Positions 42,466 through 56,154 of a stretch of DNA of 64,000 nucleotides are shown here, in pieces; the first letter of the stretch is position 1; every line of letters starts with the position of its first letter. Source of the DNA: Umbelopsis ramanniana AG (Eukaryota > Mucoromycota > Umbelopsidomycetes > Umbelopsidales > Umbelopsidaceae). The DNA lies in NCBI RefSeq assembly GCF_025399195.1, contig NW_026252132.1, positions 1 through 64,000 of the forward strand, in the 5' to 3' direction. The notes under the pieces are model-generated. The model saw nothing but the letters and a program-made list of their open reading frames with translations. It did no database searches and was not told the DNA's origin. A program made the translations under genes and the position numbers.

Positions 42466-43142
42466 TCGTCGACCCCTGTTCAAATAGATAACCTGATGTG
42501 CAGTTAGTGAAACAAAACTTGCCAATGTCATCTATACTCTGTAAATATGCAGATCATTCATTAGTCTATAGTAATGTCCAGTGAAATAATGATATCTGCT
42601 TATGCTTAAGGCATAATTTTTAAACCGTAATTCTGGCCCTAGCCGTGCCTTTGCTGGAATGCCCAGTTTTCCGATATCATAAATATTAACCACCCCGGTG
42701 TGCATAACAATGCTACGATCCGTTTTTATATGCTTTTCAAAAAGTTATTTTTTTATAAGAGGTGGTTCCGGCTCATATCAAGTGAAAGTGATCATCAGAA
42801 TCCCAATAGTCATTGGTGTGAGGTGTTGATCAAAGGCGAAAGAAACGCGAGCAATGATAAATTGTCTGTTTGCAAGGGCCACAATCGTGTACTCATCACA
42901 GTCGATGACGGTAGCGATGAGAAGCTTCAAGTTCCACTCAAAATTAATCATAGCCTGTCTTCCGTTCAGAAGATGAGGCTCTCTCATGAGAGAGCCCAGT
43001 GGAGGAAAAATTCCAGTACGTCGCTCAACAAAGCTTTTGTGCCTTGATAAACCACGTGATTTCTCCAAACAGACGTTCTGATTATCCATTTGCGAGCGGT
43101 CGACAAATAATCTAGTTAATCAACCCTGGCCATTTCATCAAG
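42466..43142. other. Intergenic region upstream of SRP68
   Basis: About 680 bp. Overlapping short ORFs on both strands (42700-43089) have no family resemblance. CACGTG lies at 43053-43058, 84 bp before the SRP68 ATG. Confidence 0.4.
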
Positions 43143-45379
43143 ATGACAATGGAAGTTGACGGAAAAGAACATCTCGCTTTGGATCTAGATGGTAATGGAA
43201 CATGTTGAAATGCATTCACCGTAGATGATCATCCGTTCTCACTGATCCAACACAGTACTCAATGTTACCAACGAAAGTCGACAAACCTATGGTCTCAGAC
43301 ATCAGGATTACGAACGCTACCGGTAACCTTCCGTACGCCTTACAGACGATATGATCTTGGTCAAAACGTCTAACATCTTTCATTACAGTCAATATTGCTC
43401 GCAGCATCTTCGAAGATTGAGACAAGTGCTTGGTCAAACGCAAAGTAGCGCTTCCAAGCCCTACCAGAAGAAGGAGTTTCCTGATGAGATTACCGATTCA
43501 CGATACCTTCATATACTTCTATTCCAAAGCGAGCGTGCCTGGGCATACGCTATGGAGTTGAAGCGCGAATCCAGCAGCAGCGAATCTCGCAAGCATCACC
43601 ATGTCGTTAAGAGATTCCGACGTGCAGCTCTGTACGCTTCGCAGCTATCCGAAGTTGCTGAAAAGCACTCTGCAGAAAAGAGAACTCAATTGGACGTCAA
43701 GGTAAATAGATGGTAAAGTCATGGAAAATCGATGGTGATATGCGTTAATCGATACCGATTAATAGGCTTATGCTTCCTTGATGAATGGCTACCTCAAAAT
43801 GGAGGAGCAAAAGTGGCAAGAAGCTTTGGATCACTATGTCGCTGCTAGGTATAGTGCATGCTACATTCAGAAGAGATTGGTATGATTTAGTAACTGAAAG
43901 GCAATCTATCTTAGAACCATTTATGAGACTTTGGCTAAGGCTAGCAATGCTCATCAAGAAACACTTTGCCACTCGGCTATTGATGAGATTGATCCCAGCA
44001 TTCGATTCTGCGCCCATATGCTTCGAAGTAGCGGCGGAACCTCACAGCATGATATCGATGACCTTGTATCTGCGATGCGAGACAAATCAGCTCCTGGTAT
44101 GGACTTGCTGGAGGCACAGCTTGCTGAAGTTGCTGCTCATTCACGCCAGAAGCGCGCACAGGAAATGACGAGCATTTCATGGCGCCATACAACCGTCGAA
44201 CTTCGCAATGCCGAATTGGCTATGTCTATCCTAAAGGCTCAAGAAACCGCACAAGCCGAATCCGGTAACGATGTGGATCGATTTGACGAGGTGTTATCAG
44301 CATGGGCTGAGGCTGAAAAGGCCGCAAAGAAAGCTATCAAGGAAGATGAGGAAGCAACCGCTAAAGTTAAATCATCAAAGAGTGCGGAGACGACTCAAAA
44401 CTTGCATTTCTGTTACACCTATGCAGCCTACAATTTGTATGCTAGATCTATTCAGCGAAATCTATCACTTGCAAAGACCATTGTGAAGGAAGGCGGCCGA
44501 CCACAAGATATTGTCAAACTATATGATGATGTTCTAAAGGTATAGTAGAGTAGTCGTTTACTGAAATGGTGAAAAAGGCACAATGACATGGACTGATGCG
44601 CATGGTTTTCTCAGAACGTGGGCTCTATCGGTGAGCTCCCTACTGTTCAGCACGATCATACTTTTGAGCAAGAGGTCGAAATTCAATCCAAATACTTTAA
44701 AGCATGGAGGTAGGTGCCGCAGCGGCTTTGTTTTCTATGTTGTGTTATGTTTAACATTTTTTAACTTGATGTATTTGTATAGATGTATTCATGTTGCAGA
44801 CGCATACTCGAGCTTGGGAAGATATGCAGAAACATTGGGACTATTTGATCTGGCATTCAATTACATCTCTCAAGCGCGTGCGAGCTTACAGCAAATTACC
44901 CCACAAAATGACGATGGTCTTATCAACATTACCGAGAAGGAACTGCAGGAAACTGAACAAACCATACGCGGCCGAAAATGCAAAGCTCATGCTGCATGGT
45001 ACCTCGAACAAGGCGAACAGACGGAAGATGTATCACGCAAATTGGAGGATATGGACTTGGATGAAGTGGACGAGGTAAAGTTGCGCAAAAGAAAAGAGTG
45101 GCATTTTGGAAAATTGGGCTCTGCACTAAACTGTCAACAATACATTACCTACTTTAGGTTGCTTTGATCAAACGTTTGGATAACTATCCCGCTAGTATGA
45201 CTGCCAAGCGTCTTCCACACCTTGTTGATTTCCCGCCGGTATTCCAACCCATTCCTATGAAGCCCATGCTATTCGACCTCGCATTGAACCATGTTGAATA
45301 CCCCGAGTCCTTATCTACAAGATCCGGAAAAGATCAAGCGAGTGGTGGCTGGTTTGGCGGCTGGTTCGGAAGAAAATAA
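43143..45379 (+). CDS. SRP68: Signal recognition particle subunit SRP68
   Basis: SRP68 binds SRP RNA with SRP72 and is needed for targeting of secretory proteins to the ER. Eight exons (43143-43191, 43256-43322, 43389-43701, 43766-43848, 43915-44539, 44615-44709, 44783-45074, 45158-45379) join in frame to 581 residues. The RNA-binding start reads RQTYGLRHQDYERYRQYCSQ then HLRRLRQVL, matching animal SRP68 (RHGDYQRYRGYCSRRLRRLR). AWAYAMELK, SRKHHHVVKRFRRAALYA and TYAAYNLYAR follow. The C-terminal FDLALNHVEYP and GGWFGGWFGRK tail fit the family ending. The gene is complete. Confidence 0.93.
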
Positions 45380-45597
45380 AGCAAACCCCACCCGCACGAC
45401 TGTTGAAAATTCCGAAATTAGACGTCGGAGCAATAAAGGCAAACTTACACTATTGTTTCAAAAGCATTTCTTAGCGTACGGACGTGCGTACGCATTTTTT
45501 ATTACTACAAGGAGATTACTATAGTACAGTGGTGAAACAAAGATGAAAGTTGATGTTGCGGTGTTATACATCAGCCCACTTGCAAGTTAGATGTTCA

Positions 45598-45888
45598 TCA
45601 AAAGTGTCGATTGAGCAGTCTATGTTGGTGTAAGTTTTTTTCAGTGTGAAAACGACGATGGCAATGCTGACAAGACCACGCAATGGATCGTCTGCTTGCG
45701 GTATTAGTTCGTATTTTCGGCTGCAGCGGGACGGTTTGCTTCATTGAGCCCGTATAGCCAGCAGCGTGCAACATCTCTGAGAGTGTGGCAGCGGTAAAGC
45801 GAAGATAGGATTGCTTTGTGAAGGCAGCTGAAGAAAGAATGACAACAGAGGAAAGAGCAGATGGTGGTGGTGGTTTCAGGTCAATCAT
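45598..45888 (-). CDS. Small protein with a single C2H2 zinc finger
   Basis: A 96-residue ORF starting MIDLKPPPPSALSSVVILSS on the minus strand, convergent with SRP68. Its last 26 residues form one C2H2 finger, CQHCHRRFHTEKNLHQHRLL followed by NRH, spaced C-x2-C-x12-H-x5-H with the usual Phe and Leu in place. The end is two residues after the last His. The upstream part is unremarkable. A complete finger in the correct frame argues against chance, but no neighbour or second exon supports it. It may be a real small gene, or the last exon of a larger one whose other exons I do not see. Confidence 0.45.
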   Translation of the reverse strand: MIDLKPPPPSALSSVVILSSAAFTKQSYLRFTAATLSEMLHAAGYTGSMKQTVPLQPKIRTNTASRRSIAWSCQHCHRRFHTEKNLHQHRLLNRHF

Positions 45889-46374
45889 GATTTATATCCT
45901 ATGTCTGGCTGTCTTAGGGAGAAAAAAAAAAAAAGGTTATTGCCATCAACGGTTCGAAACATGGTCGAAATACCAATTGCGGTAAGAAAACAAAGTGTCT
46001 GAAATTTTTAGGAAAAATGACTTCCATAGCCTGCCGCCCCACAGTCATGATTAGCGAGGTATAATCAGCCATGACCCACATTGGCCATTCACTGCATTCC
46101 AGTACAAATGTCGCTCGAACTTTTCAAAAGCTCGCGTTTCAAACGAGTGTTTTGCTTTTAAGGAAAAAAATCTTGAGTTTTGTATAAAAAAACGCAAATC
46201 TAGAATAGGAGTAATTAGAAAACATAAAAACATTGTAAACTAGACAAATTCTGAAGTAGTTAAAGGTGGGGTCACCATATGACTTTGCTAGTGGACAAAT
46301 GGCGAAAGAGAAAATCAAACAAATACAAGAATGAAATAATGCAAGCATTAAAAATAAGCTGGGGTAGCCCAATA
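45889..46374. other. Intergenic region downstream of the PHD gene
   Basis: About 490 bp with a poly-A tract (45922-45934). It probably holds the 3' end of the PHD gene and the promoter of the lone-finger ORF. Nothing else seen. Confidence 0.35.
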
Positions 46375-48949
46375 TTAGATACGGGTTTGAGATCGATATT
46401 CCCAATGCGATGGGGCCTTATCATGGTCATTTTGCGAGGTATCATGGCGATAGACATGCGCGAAGGAAGGTAAAGGCGACGTTTGTCTAGCTGAAGATGG
46501 TTTTGGTGAGACTTCCCTTCTTTGAGATAACCATTCGGTTGGTCTCGAGCCATTCTCCCCATGTTGCGACCAAGATGAGCCCCAATTCTTCCTCTGCTGG
46601 TCGTTGTTGCTATTTTCATGAGCTGGATCGTCTCTGCGACCATACCATTCTCTTCTTTGGTGCTCTGGTTCTCGGTGATGTCGTTGATGGTGCTCATAGT
46701 CGTCATGTTTTTGCCAAAGGCTCCAGTCCCTTGGTTTATCTGAGCGATGTTGATCTCTAATATTCAAATCTTCGACATCACGTATCCGGTCTACGTGAAT
46801 ATATTTCTCTGGCTGTCGCCAAGGTCCTGAATTATCTGAATCTATTGGTGGTCGATATTTATCATCCGCTTCAAGCGGAGATGCAAGCCGACGGACCGGT
46901 TGAAGGGCCGTATTATAGACAGAAGCTGAGGATCGAGGGGACGAGTAATAAGTATTATATCGAGTATCGGATGGGGAAGAATTATGTCGACTATATGATG
47001 GTTTTTGATGATGTTCAGTGGCCTCCGCTGAATCTTCATTCAGCTGTATCTTCATCCGCTTTGATGGTCGAATCATCGTTCCATCTTTTCCTATAAACGA
47101 GGGTTTTCTTGCTCCGCGTCTCGACTGGTAGAGAATAAAAATATGATTTAATAAACGCACACTCAGCAAACAACACCAATGTGATCTGGACGGCCCAAAT
47201 AGGAAAAAAAACGCCTTCGAGAAGGGGGAAAAAGAAGCATGGAAAAAAAAAAAGTGGTTCTTACCTTGGGTTCTGGAATGTAATTTGGGTTGATCTTATA
47301 ACAGCTGCCTTCCTTAAAGAACCGGCCTTTCTTGACAGCTTTCTGCAGAGATTGTGACGCACTTCTTGGAAACGCCTCCGCCAATGGGTAATTTCTATTT
47401 GCCAATCACCGAAAGAAGACTGTAAGCACGACATATAATCAGTTTCATATCTTGATGTTGCTAATGCTGCTTACCTTCCCATCCATTCCCATATGGATCT
47501 GGGAGAAGATCCGCGCGGATCCCCGATGGCAATGAGAGCTTTTTCAATCATATCTTCATAGCTAGGTACGTCATCCAAATTATAGCCTGACATAGTATCG
47601 TCATTGCTATCGAGCATGTCTGGTCGTCTTGGAGGCGAATGAGAATGCGAATCTCGGCGAATGTATTCCGATCTGAGATAAGCCGGATACATCCTAAGGC
47701 CAGGATGATTTCGTTCGTAGGTGAATAACATATCGATCAAGAAAGATTTTGGAAGAGATAAAAGGTATGCGAGCTTTGTTTCTCTTTCGATGTCACGACC
47801 ATCTACTTCGTACTTGGCAACAAGTTGGCTTTCTCGTTCCGTTTCGCATTGACTGCAGAACCATGTCGTTCCCTCAATCTCCAGCGTAATGCTTTCAATA
47901 GGAGGCATATGACATTGTTGGTGAAAGGGACGATCACATTTGTCGCAAAGGACAATACGGTTATTTTGCGGCGAGTTCCCTCGGTGGCAAATAGTGCAAA
48001 AAATCTTTTGTGTGTTACCGGTATAACCACCACCAGCCGTTGAGGTTCTTCTTTTTTGCGATTTTCTCCCTAAATAGTCAATATGTCAGTATCGTTGCTG
48101 ATTAACAAGAAATCGATATAAAAGAAGGCAAAAAGATATATATTGACAGTACCTGACGCGGCAGATTGAATGGCAGAGAAATGCTCAGGCTTATTGATAG
48201 CTCTTCCATACTTTGTCCGCTGCTCGGGTTTATCGTCCTCATGGTCGCTTTGTTCGTCGGCGCTATTTGAGGATGGCGGCGCTTGGAGCTTCCTTACTGC
48301 AAAAGGCGATTTTTGCCTTTGGTGAGTCTGAGCTGATAATTTACTCGCAAGTCACATCCCAAGCGACCGGGAGTCAATCTGCGATAATCTGAACTAGACA
48401 AAACCTTGTCTGTTCAAAGACGGTAGAGCACATACCTGGCGAAGTCGATTCTGATGCTGATTCATCATTTTCTTTCTGATCATCATACATGTCGTCCTAT
48501 TTTGAACCATCTATTATCAGTATACGATCATTAGATTATCTGATGGGTCAACAATGAAACGTACCTCGTCCGCCGCAGCAGATTCACTTGCAGCATCGGG
48601 AAATGACTCTAATAGACGTTAATAGTCAAAATCAGTATAATGCGCATGTTTTTTTGAATTTTTTGTACATAGTTCGCTCATTCGCTCCGGATGAGTAGAT
48701 TCACAAGGGTGGAACCTAGCTGACATATTTAGAAACTGGCATACCTTCCGCTGCCCTAGCGTTTGGACCAGAAGAAGTCGATCGGTGGCTGATTGGACTA
48801 GAGATTTTGGGGGAATGTGGTTGAAATGAAAGTGGGTTGTTGTCGGCAGTTGGTGGCGATCGAGCAGGTGTGGTAGCGTCAGGTGTGCTGGGACGACGCT
48901 GGTCCGTTAACGCAGCTATAGACAAAGGGCTGTGTGGTTGGTTTGCCAT
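46375..48949 (-). CDS. PHD finger protein with winged-helix (H15-like) domain
   Basis: Probably a chromatin protein. The start MANQPHSPLSIAALTDQRRP at 48949 is followed by a Ser/Pro-rich leader and acidic exons. The PHD finger reads FCTICHRGNSPQNNRIVLCD then KCDRPFHQQCHMPPI and WFCSQCE (C4HC3). Downstream, SYEDMIEKALIAIGDPRGSS-PRSIWEWM joins across an intron to NYPLAEAFPRSASQSLQKAV followed by KKGRFFKEGSCYKIN, which looks like a linker-histone-type winged helix. The last exon is long, polar and Arg/Ser/His-rich, ending SQTRI. About eight exons. Domain calls come from sequence; the combined family name is not recognised. Confidence 0.78.
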
Positions 48950-51856
48950 TTTTAACCCCTAAATAAGGGTAGAAAAATAATACGACGAACTGCAAATGGA
49001 TAGCGAAGTTGTGGAAGTTTAGGAAGGAAGGGGAAAAGAAAGAGCCATATTAGATGGCGATTTCCTCACAGCTTGTAAAGTATCATGACTCCGAGCAACG
49101 ATTGACGGTATCTGTATATTCGGTATTATAAAATTTTACTTTAACCGGTTGGGAGCAGATCTCATCTGTTACGTTCGCCTGTCAATCAATCTTTTTTGAC
49201 AAACTTGACTGACTGACTCACCCCATTTCCATACCATCTCCCATTCCATCAACTTAATATTCCATTGTCAGAGTCTTCTAGAAATCTTTCAATTCGCGAT
49301 TTGAAACATGTTTTCTTCGTCTTTCATTACCGCGCTGTTAGCTGCCACTACATTGGCTCACTTATCTGTGACCCACACTGACCAACTCTACCCACACCCA
49401 GTCCTGTCCGCCCCTCGCTAATTCTATCTACCTGGCAAAGTTTTACCGCAACGACCACTTTTATTTACCAGGATATCGGCTGTCATCTAAGGTTTTGAGC
49501 ACAACGGTTCATGATGGTTCTATTTAATTTTTTTTCTATTTTTGAGTTTGTTACATACAGTTGGTCGGGTGATTACCAATATCAGCGAACGAGAATTCAG
49601 ATTACGATACTGCGAACATTTTGAACGAACCAAAATCTTGATATCATCAGATCTCTTTTCAAGAATGACACTATAGTTCTACTTCTTTTCTCCTTCCTGG
49701 CGGCAATTTGGTCACAGAAAGGAAATTTATTTTGACGATCTCTACATCAATTACATGTTAAAAAAATAATAGTATAGAATACTCCACCACGCAGATTATC
49801 AAAGTGGGAGGGCATGTGTTGCTTTTCTGTCTGTCTCCACTTACCCATAAATGACAAGGTGTACACTACTATTTTTGATCGCATGGCAACACTCCCAAAA
49901 CGTCGTCTTTTGAGTGATGGGAACCGCTGGACATGAACTTGTAGGCGATTATTACAATCCAAGCGGTATCTGGTATCAAATGATACACATTTATCTTTTA
50001 GTAGCTGGAGTATGAATCTCCTCTATGGCTTGTGCATTTCCAATTCATCGCATTACCATATTGGTGTCCGGGGTTGCTACAACAAGCTCTGTCCCAAAGT
50101 CCCACCAAGTATTTATCTTTCCATTAACCATCATAGTGGGTCTTCTGATCACACAATTGTACCAAAATAAAAAAATTCATGACGCGGAATTAGTAAAAGG
50201 TCCCGCTTTTTGAAGGTCAAAGCTTTGTTCTGGAATAACAACACAACGAAAAAATAGGTAACAAATAAACAAAAAAGAAAAAATGATCAAAAACTCTACA
50301 GAGAACTCGATGAAGATGTTCTATAATACTTATTGATCTCGCACTAAGCACCAATATTGTCATATGCAGCTCACAGAAAGAGAATGCATCTTTTGTCATG
50401 AATGTGACACATTACCCATCATGGTCTCTTTCCTTCGTCATATAAAATCCATCGCTTGATACTAATCATTCGTGTTCAACAAAAACACACTTTGGAAAAC
50501 AAGAGCCACATTGAAATTTAACTCCGAGAAACCGCCTGAGAACGCATTTCCTTCCATTCCTTCATTGCCATCTATTAGATCAAAGTTTGCAAGTACTACC
50601 TTGAATTATTGTGGTGACTCCACAGTCGGGAAAAGTATCAATACCGTAAATTTTTGTGCAGGGTCATGCTATTGCTCTGATAGAAAAAAAGCAACAGAGC
50701 GCCATATGAGTAGAGTACCCGACGGCGGTCCCCACCAGTCAACGCCATATTCAAACTCACAAGCTCACTTACCATATCCTATCTTGGACACACTTTCTGA
50801 CTGTATCTGTCCAGCCATCTGCGATGGATGGGACGAACCCATATTACATTTGTGACATAAAGTACTTAATTGCTATCATACAGAAAAGGATAAATGCTTT
50901 TGCCACTGAGGGTGTGAAACGTACAAAAGCGAATATTTCCGATACATTTTGCCACCAAAGATGACCATCTGATTGTCAAAATGTGTTATCACTGTGGATC
51001 GCTGATTGCGCAGTTAAGGACGGGACACTGTGCCTATGGCTTTACTCACGCCTTGTGAAATCATTGGGAAATTATCCGTTTCTTCCCTCAATCGATAATC
51101 ACGCATACCTTTTTATTTCGTCTCTTCTGAGGGTCTTTTATACATCATTTGATTCTATTAGACGATTTATCCTGTAATAATGAATGATAATTGGGTTAAA
51201 GTGAATGAATATAATTAAAACGACATTTGTAACTTCCCTTCTCATTCTCAGTGGCGACTTTCCTCTTAACAATTACCCATGGATGCAGAAGGCTATTTGT
51301 TAAAGAAGATTGAATAGAATCACAGGCTACTACGGATAGAAACCGTATGAAAGAGACACATTACACATTACGGAGGAGAGGACAAAAAGCATTAGATATT
51401 TGCAAAAAATAAATAAAAAAAATGAGAAATAGACTGTAACTGGGACGAAAAAATGGTTAAGTTTTGCTACGCTTTTCATAGATTATGAACCCATGGCTGT
51501 TTTCTCTGTTAAAAATTATAGTGAAAGGAAACTATCGTTTCCTTGGGCTTGACCAAGACATTCCCCTCGATACCCAAAATTGTTCTGAAGCTGACAGTGC
51601 GACCTTCTCAAAGTAAGCGCCTCACAAAGCCAAAGCTTTTTTTATTTACATATCAACATTTAAAGAAATACGAAGTGTTTTGAAAATGTATGAGAGACTT
51701 TCCTCCTCGAAGGTGCAGATACTGAGAAAGTAAAAGGTCTTACTGTTAATTGGGCTCAGGTTTTTTCCAAATCACGTGAGCAAACTTTTTTTCACTTGGA
51801 GCTCTAAAAAACATTTTTTTGTTATTCTTGTCAAGCAGTTGAATCTTACATCAAAG
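48950..51856. other. Gene-poor 2.9 kb region between PHD gene and eIF3e
   Basis: No recognised gene apart from the candidate 37-residue secreted peptide at 49308-49421. Other ORFs (50025-50213, 62 residues with one hydrophobic stretch; 50472-50855, no ATG near its start) are unconvincing. AT-rich, with no clear repeats. CACGTG lies at 51773-51778, 78 bp before the eIF3e ATG. Confidence 0.45.
49308..49421 (+). CDS. Candidate 37-residue secreted peptide
   Basis: A very short ORF: MFSSSFITALLAATTLAHLS then VTHTDQLYPHPVLSAPR. The first about 18 residues look like a signal peptide (a short hydrophobic core ending LAHLS), leaving a peptide of about 19 residues. It starts within a promoter-like context about 360 bp upstream of the PHD gene start, on the opposite strand. 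It could be the first exon of a longer secreted protein or chance. No cysteines or maturation sites are seen. Confidence 0.3.
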   Translation: MFSSSFITALLAATTLAHLSVTHTDQLYPHPVLSAPR

Positions 51857-53669
51857 ATGGCCGCCAAACATGATTTGACGATGCGAATGATTCCATTCCT
51901 GGATAGACATCTTGTCTTTCCGTTGTTGGATTTCTTGACTTTGAAGGAGGTTAGAAAGATTACCTCCAAATTATATTGATTTGATCTTGTTATGCTGATC
52001 CACCACTCATTCACAATCGTAGGTCTACCCCACCGAAGATCTGCTCAAAGCTAAGCACGAATTATTATCTAACACCAACATGGTTGATTTCGTGCTCAAG
52101 CTGTACCAAGAAATTCACAACACAGAGGATGTCCCTAGAGGTATGTCTAAGAATCGATCGACACTTTCGCCACGCCACCATACCAACTGATAGAATGTTG
52201 CACCTTTTAGAATTCGCTGAGAAGAAAGAGAAGGTCCTTGCTCAACTCGAAGAATTCCAAACCCAAACTCAGAATATCATCGAAGTTATTGAGAACCCTG
52301 AAGTCATCGCTGCCCTTCGCCAGGACAAGTTGCAAAACCTTCACTTTTTGAAGGAAAACTACAACGTAAGATCATTGTAACGGTTTTGCGGTTATTGCAG
52401 AGTGCTTTGAACTAACGTGTGGCACTATTTCTTTATGCTGATAGTTCACTGACAGTATGGTGTTGACCTTGTACGATTACGGTCAGCTTCAATTCAACTG
52501 TGGTAACTATGGTGGTGCTGCCGATATGCTCTACCATTTCCGCGTTCTGGTACGTATGATACATTGCACATATAATTCTTGGATCGTTTCATAACAAGCT
52601 GCATTTTTTCTATAGTCTACCGATAATGAGCGCAACTTCTCCGCTCTTTGGGGAAAGCTCGCTGCTGAAATTCTTACTGGTAACTGGGACGTTGCTTTGG
52701 AAGAGATGCAAAAGCTGAGAGAAGCCATCGATCAAAAGGTAAATAGCCTCGTCTCTCATGCGTTGGGCTGCCTCCATTAACACATTCTTTTCCATAATTC
52801 AGAGCTTCAGCACCCCTCTTCAACAACTTCAACAACGCACTTGGTTGATTCACTGGTCCCTTTTCGTTTTCTTCAACCACCCCAAGGGGCGCGACGGCAT
52901 CGTTGATATGTTGTTCTCTTCACAATACATCAATACTATCCAGACATCCTGCCCATGGATCTTGCGTTACTTGACGACAGCAGTTGTCACCAACAAGCGT
53001 AGAAAGACATATATTAAAGAGCTTGTCAAAATCATCCAACAAGAGTCATATGAATACCAAGATCCCATCACTGAATTCATCGAAGCATTATATGTTCACT
53101 TCGACTTTGAAGGTGCTCAGCAAAAGTTGAAGGAGTGCGAAGAAGTTTTGAGCAACGATTTCTTCTTGGTTGCTGCCCGTGAAGACTTTATGGAGAACGC
53201 ACGACAGTTCATCTCAGAAACATATTGCCGAATTCATCAAAAGATTGACGTCAAGTAAGTTGACCTTCAGGACGAGAACATTGAATAAGATTTGTGCAGA
53301 CGCTAATAATTGACGTTGTCTACACTAGGGAATTGTCACAAACTTTGAACTTGACTCAAGAGGAAGGTGAAAAGTGGATTGTCAACTTGATCCGGGACAC
53401 TCGAGTCGATGCCAAGATTGACTTTGAGGAGGTATGTGCATTTTACATTGATAGTTTCAGTTTATACCATGATAGGATAAGCTCTCTAATCTCATTACGC
53501 TTTGCCTACTTAGAACACTGTCATTATGAACACACCCATCACTTCAGTATATCAACAGGTCATTGAACGCACAAAGGGACTTTCATTCAAATCACAAGTC
53601 TTCGCATCAGCCATAGAGAAGCGAGAACTTGCTGCCGCTTCCGCTGCCACCACAGCTGAGGCATTGTAA
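51857..53669 (+). CDS. INT6: Translation initiation factor eIF3 subunit e (INT6)
   Basis: eIF3e is a PCI-domain subunit of the eIF3 complex, which recruits mRNA to the 40S ribosome. Eight exons (51857-51949, 52023-52140, 52211-52365, 52445-52549, 52616-52738, 52803-53254, 53329-53431, 53514-53669) join to 434 residues. The N-terminus [20 protein letters not shown] is the family signature, followed by [17 protein letters not shown]. The middle has [20 protein letters not shown] and the PCI part has [18 protein letters not shown] then [25 protein letters not shown] lies near the end. The gene is complete and typical in length. Confidence 0.96.
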
Positions 53670-54154
53670 TTTTTTGTTTTTGTTCTTGTATTCCGAGATG
53701 TCAGCTTATCATACAATCCCTATTTTGGACCCCTTTTCTTCCTTTCATCATGCGCGCTTGCTTTTCTAAAAATCATTTTGATGGGCTGGCGTGCTGTTTC
53801 CCATGGCTCGATATAAAAAATCAATTCATAAAAAATAAACAACCATGAAATCTATATGTGCGCTGACCAAGTCATTCCATGTAACATCGAGATAAACGCC
53901 TTATCCATACATTCAACAACGCCTAAGACATGCCACCACAAAAATTCGGCACCGTTTAGCAGGCAACTTTGTGCAGGGACTGCTATTTTTTGCCCAGTGA
54001 TCTTCGAAGCCTCATATTGCTACGGGTTGGCGCCATTCAGGGCAATCATGACGTGAAGTTCTCATTGGCTAGATTTTGTGTGCGAAGAGTTCGATTTAAA
54101 CCATGGGTATGGAACATCCTTGAGACTTTCCTTGCTTCTCTCCCTCCCGCTATC
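53670..54154. promoter_or_regulatory. Intergenic region upstream of MET17
   Basis: About 485 bp between two genes on the same strand. CATGACGTGAAG lies at about 54047-54058, roughly 100 bp before the ATG, and resembles a variant of the Cbf1/Met-type CACGTG core. No further gene. Confidence 0.35.
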
Positions 54155-55984
<1,830 letters not shown>

Positions 55985-56154
55985 ACTCTTAATTGATGGT
56001 TGTCCACTTAATAAATGCCAGGGCATGATTTATGTTCGTAGGGTATTATAGGAAAAATGACATTTGGGAATGAAACGATATGTAGCATAGAGATATATGG
56101 AAGGAACAATAGGATATTACATTGGTGCAAAACATGCCATAGAAGGTTGTTCGC

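Noticed and set aside
42700-43089. Overlapping ORFs of about 100 codons on both strands
   Set aside because: Neither resembles a protein family, and they overlap the SRP68 promoter.
45940-45970. ACGGTTCGAAAC resembling a tRNA B box
   Set aside because: No A box or stem pairing within 80 bases.
50025-50213. 62-residue ORF with one hydrophobic stretch (FIFPLTIIVGLLITQL)
   Set aside because: A real ATG and possible membrane helix exist, but composition and position give no further support.
50472-50855. 127-codon open frame with several cysteines
   Set aside because: There is no ATG until past the middle, no domain words and no splice support. It looks like chance in AT-rich DNA.
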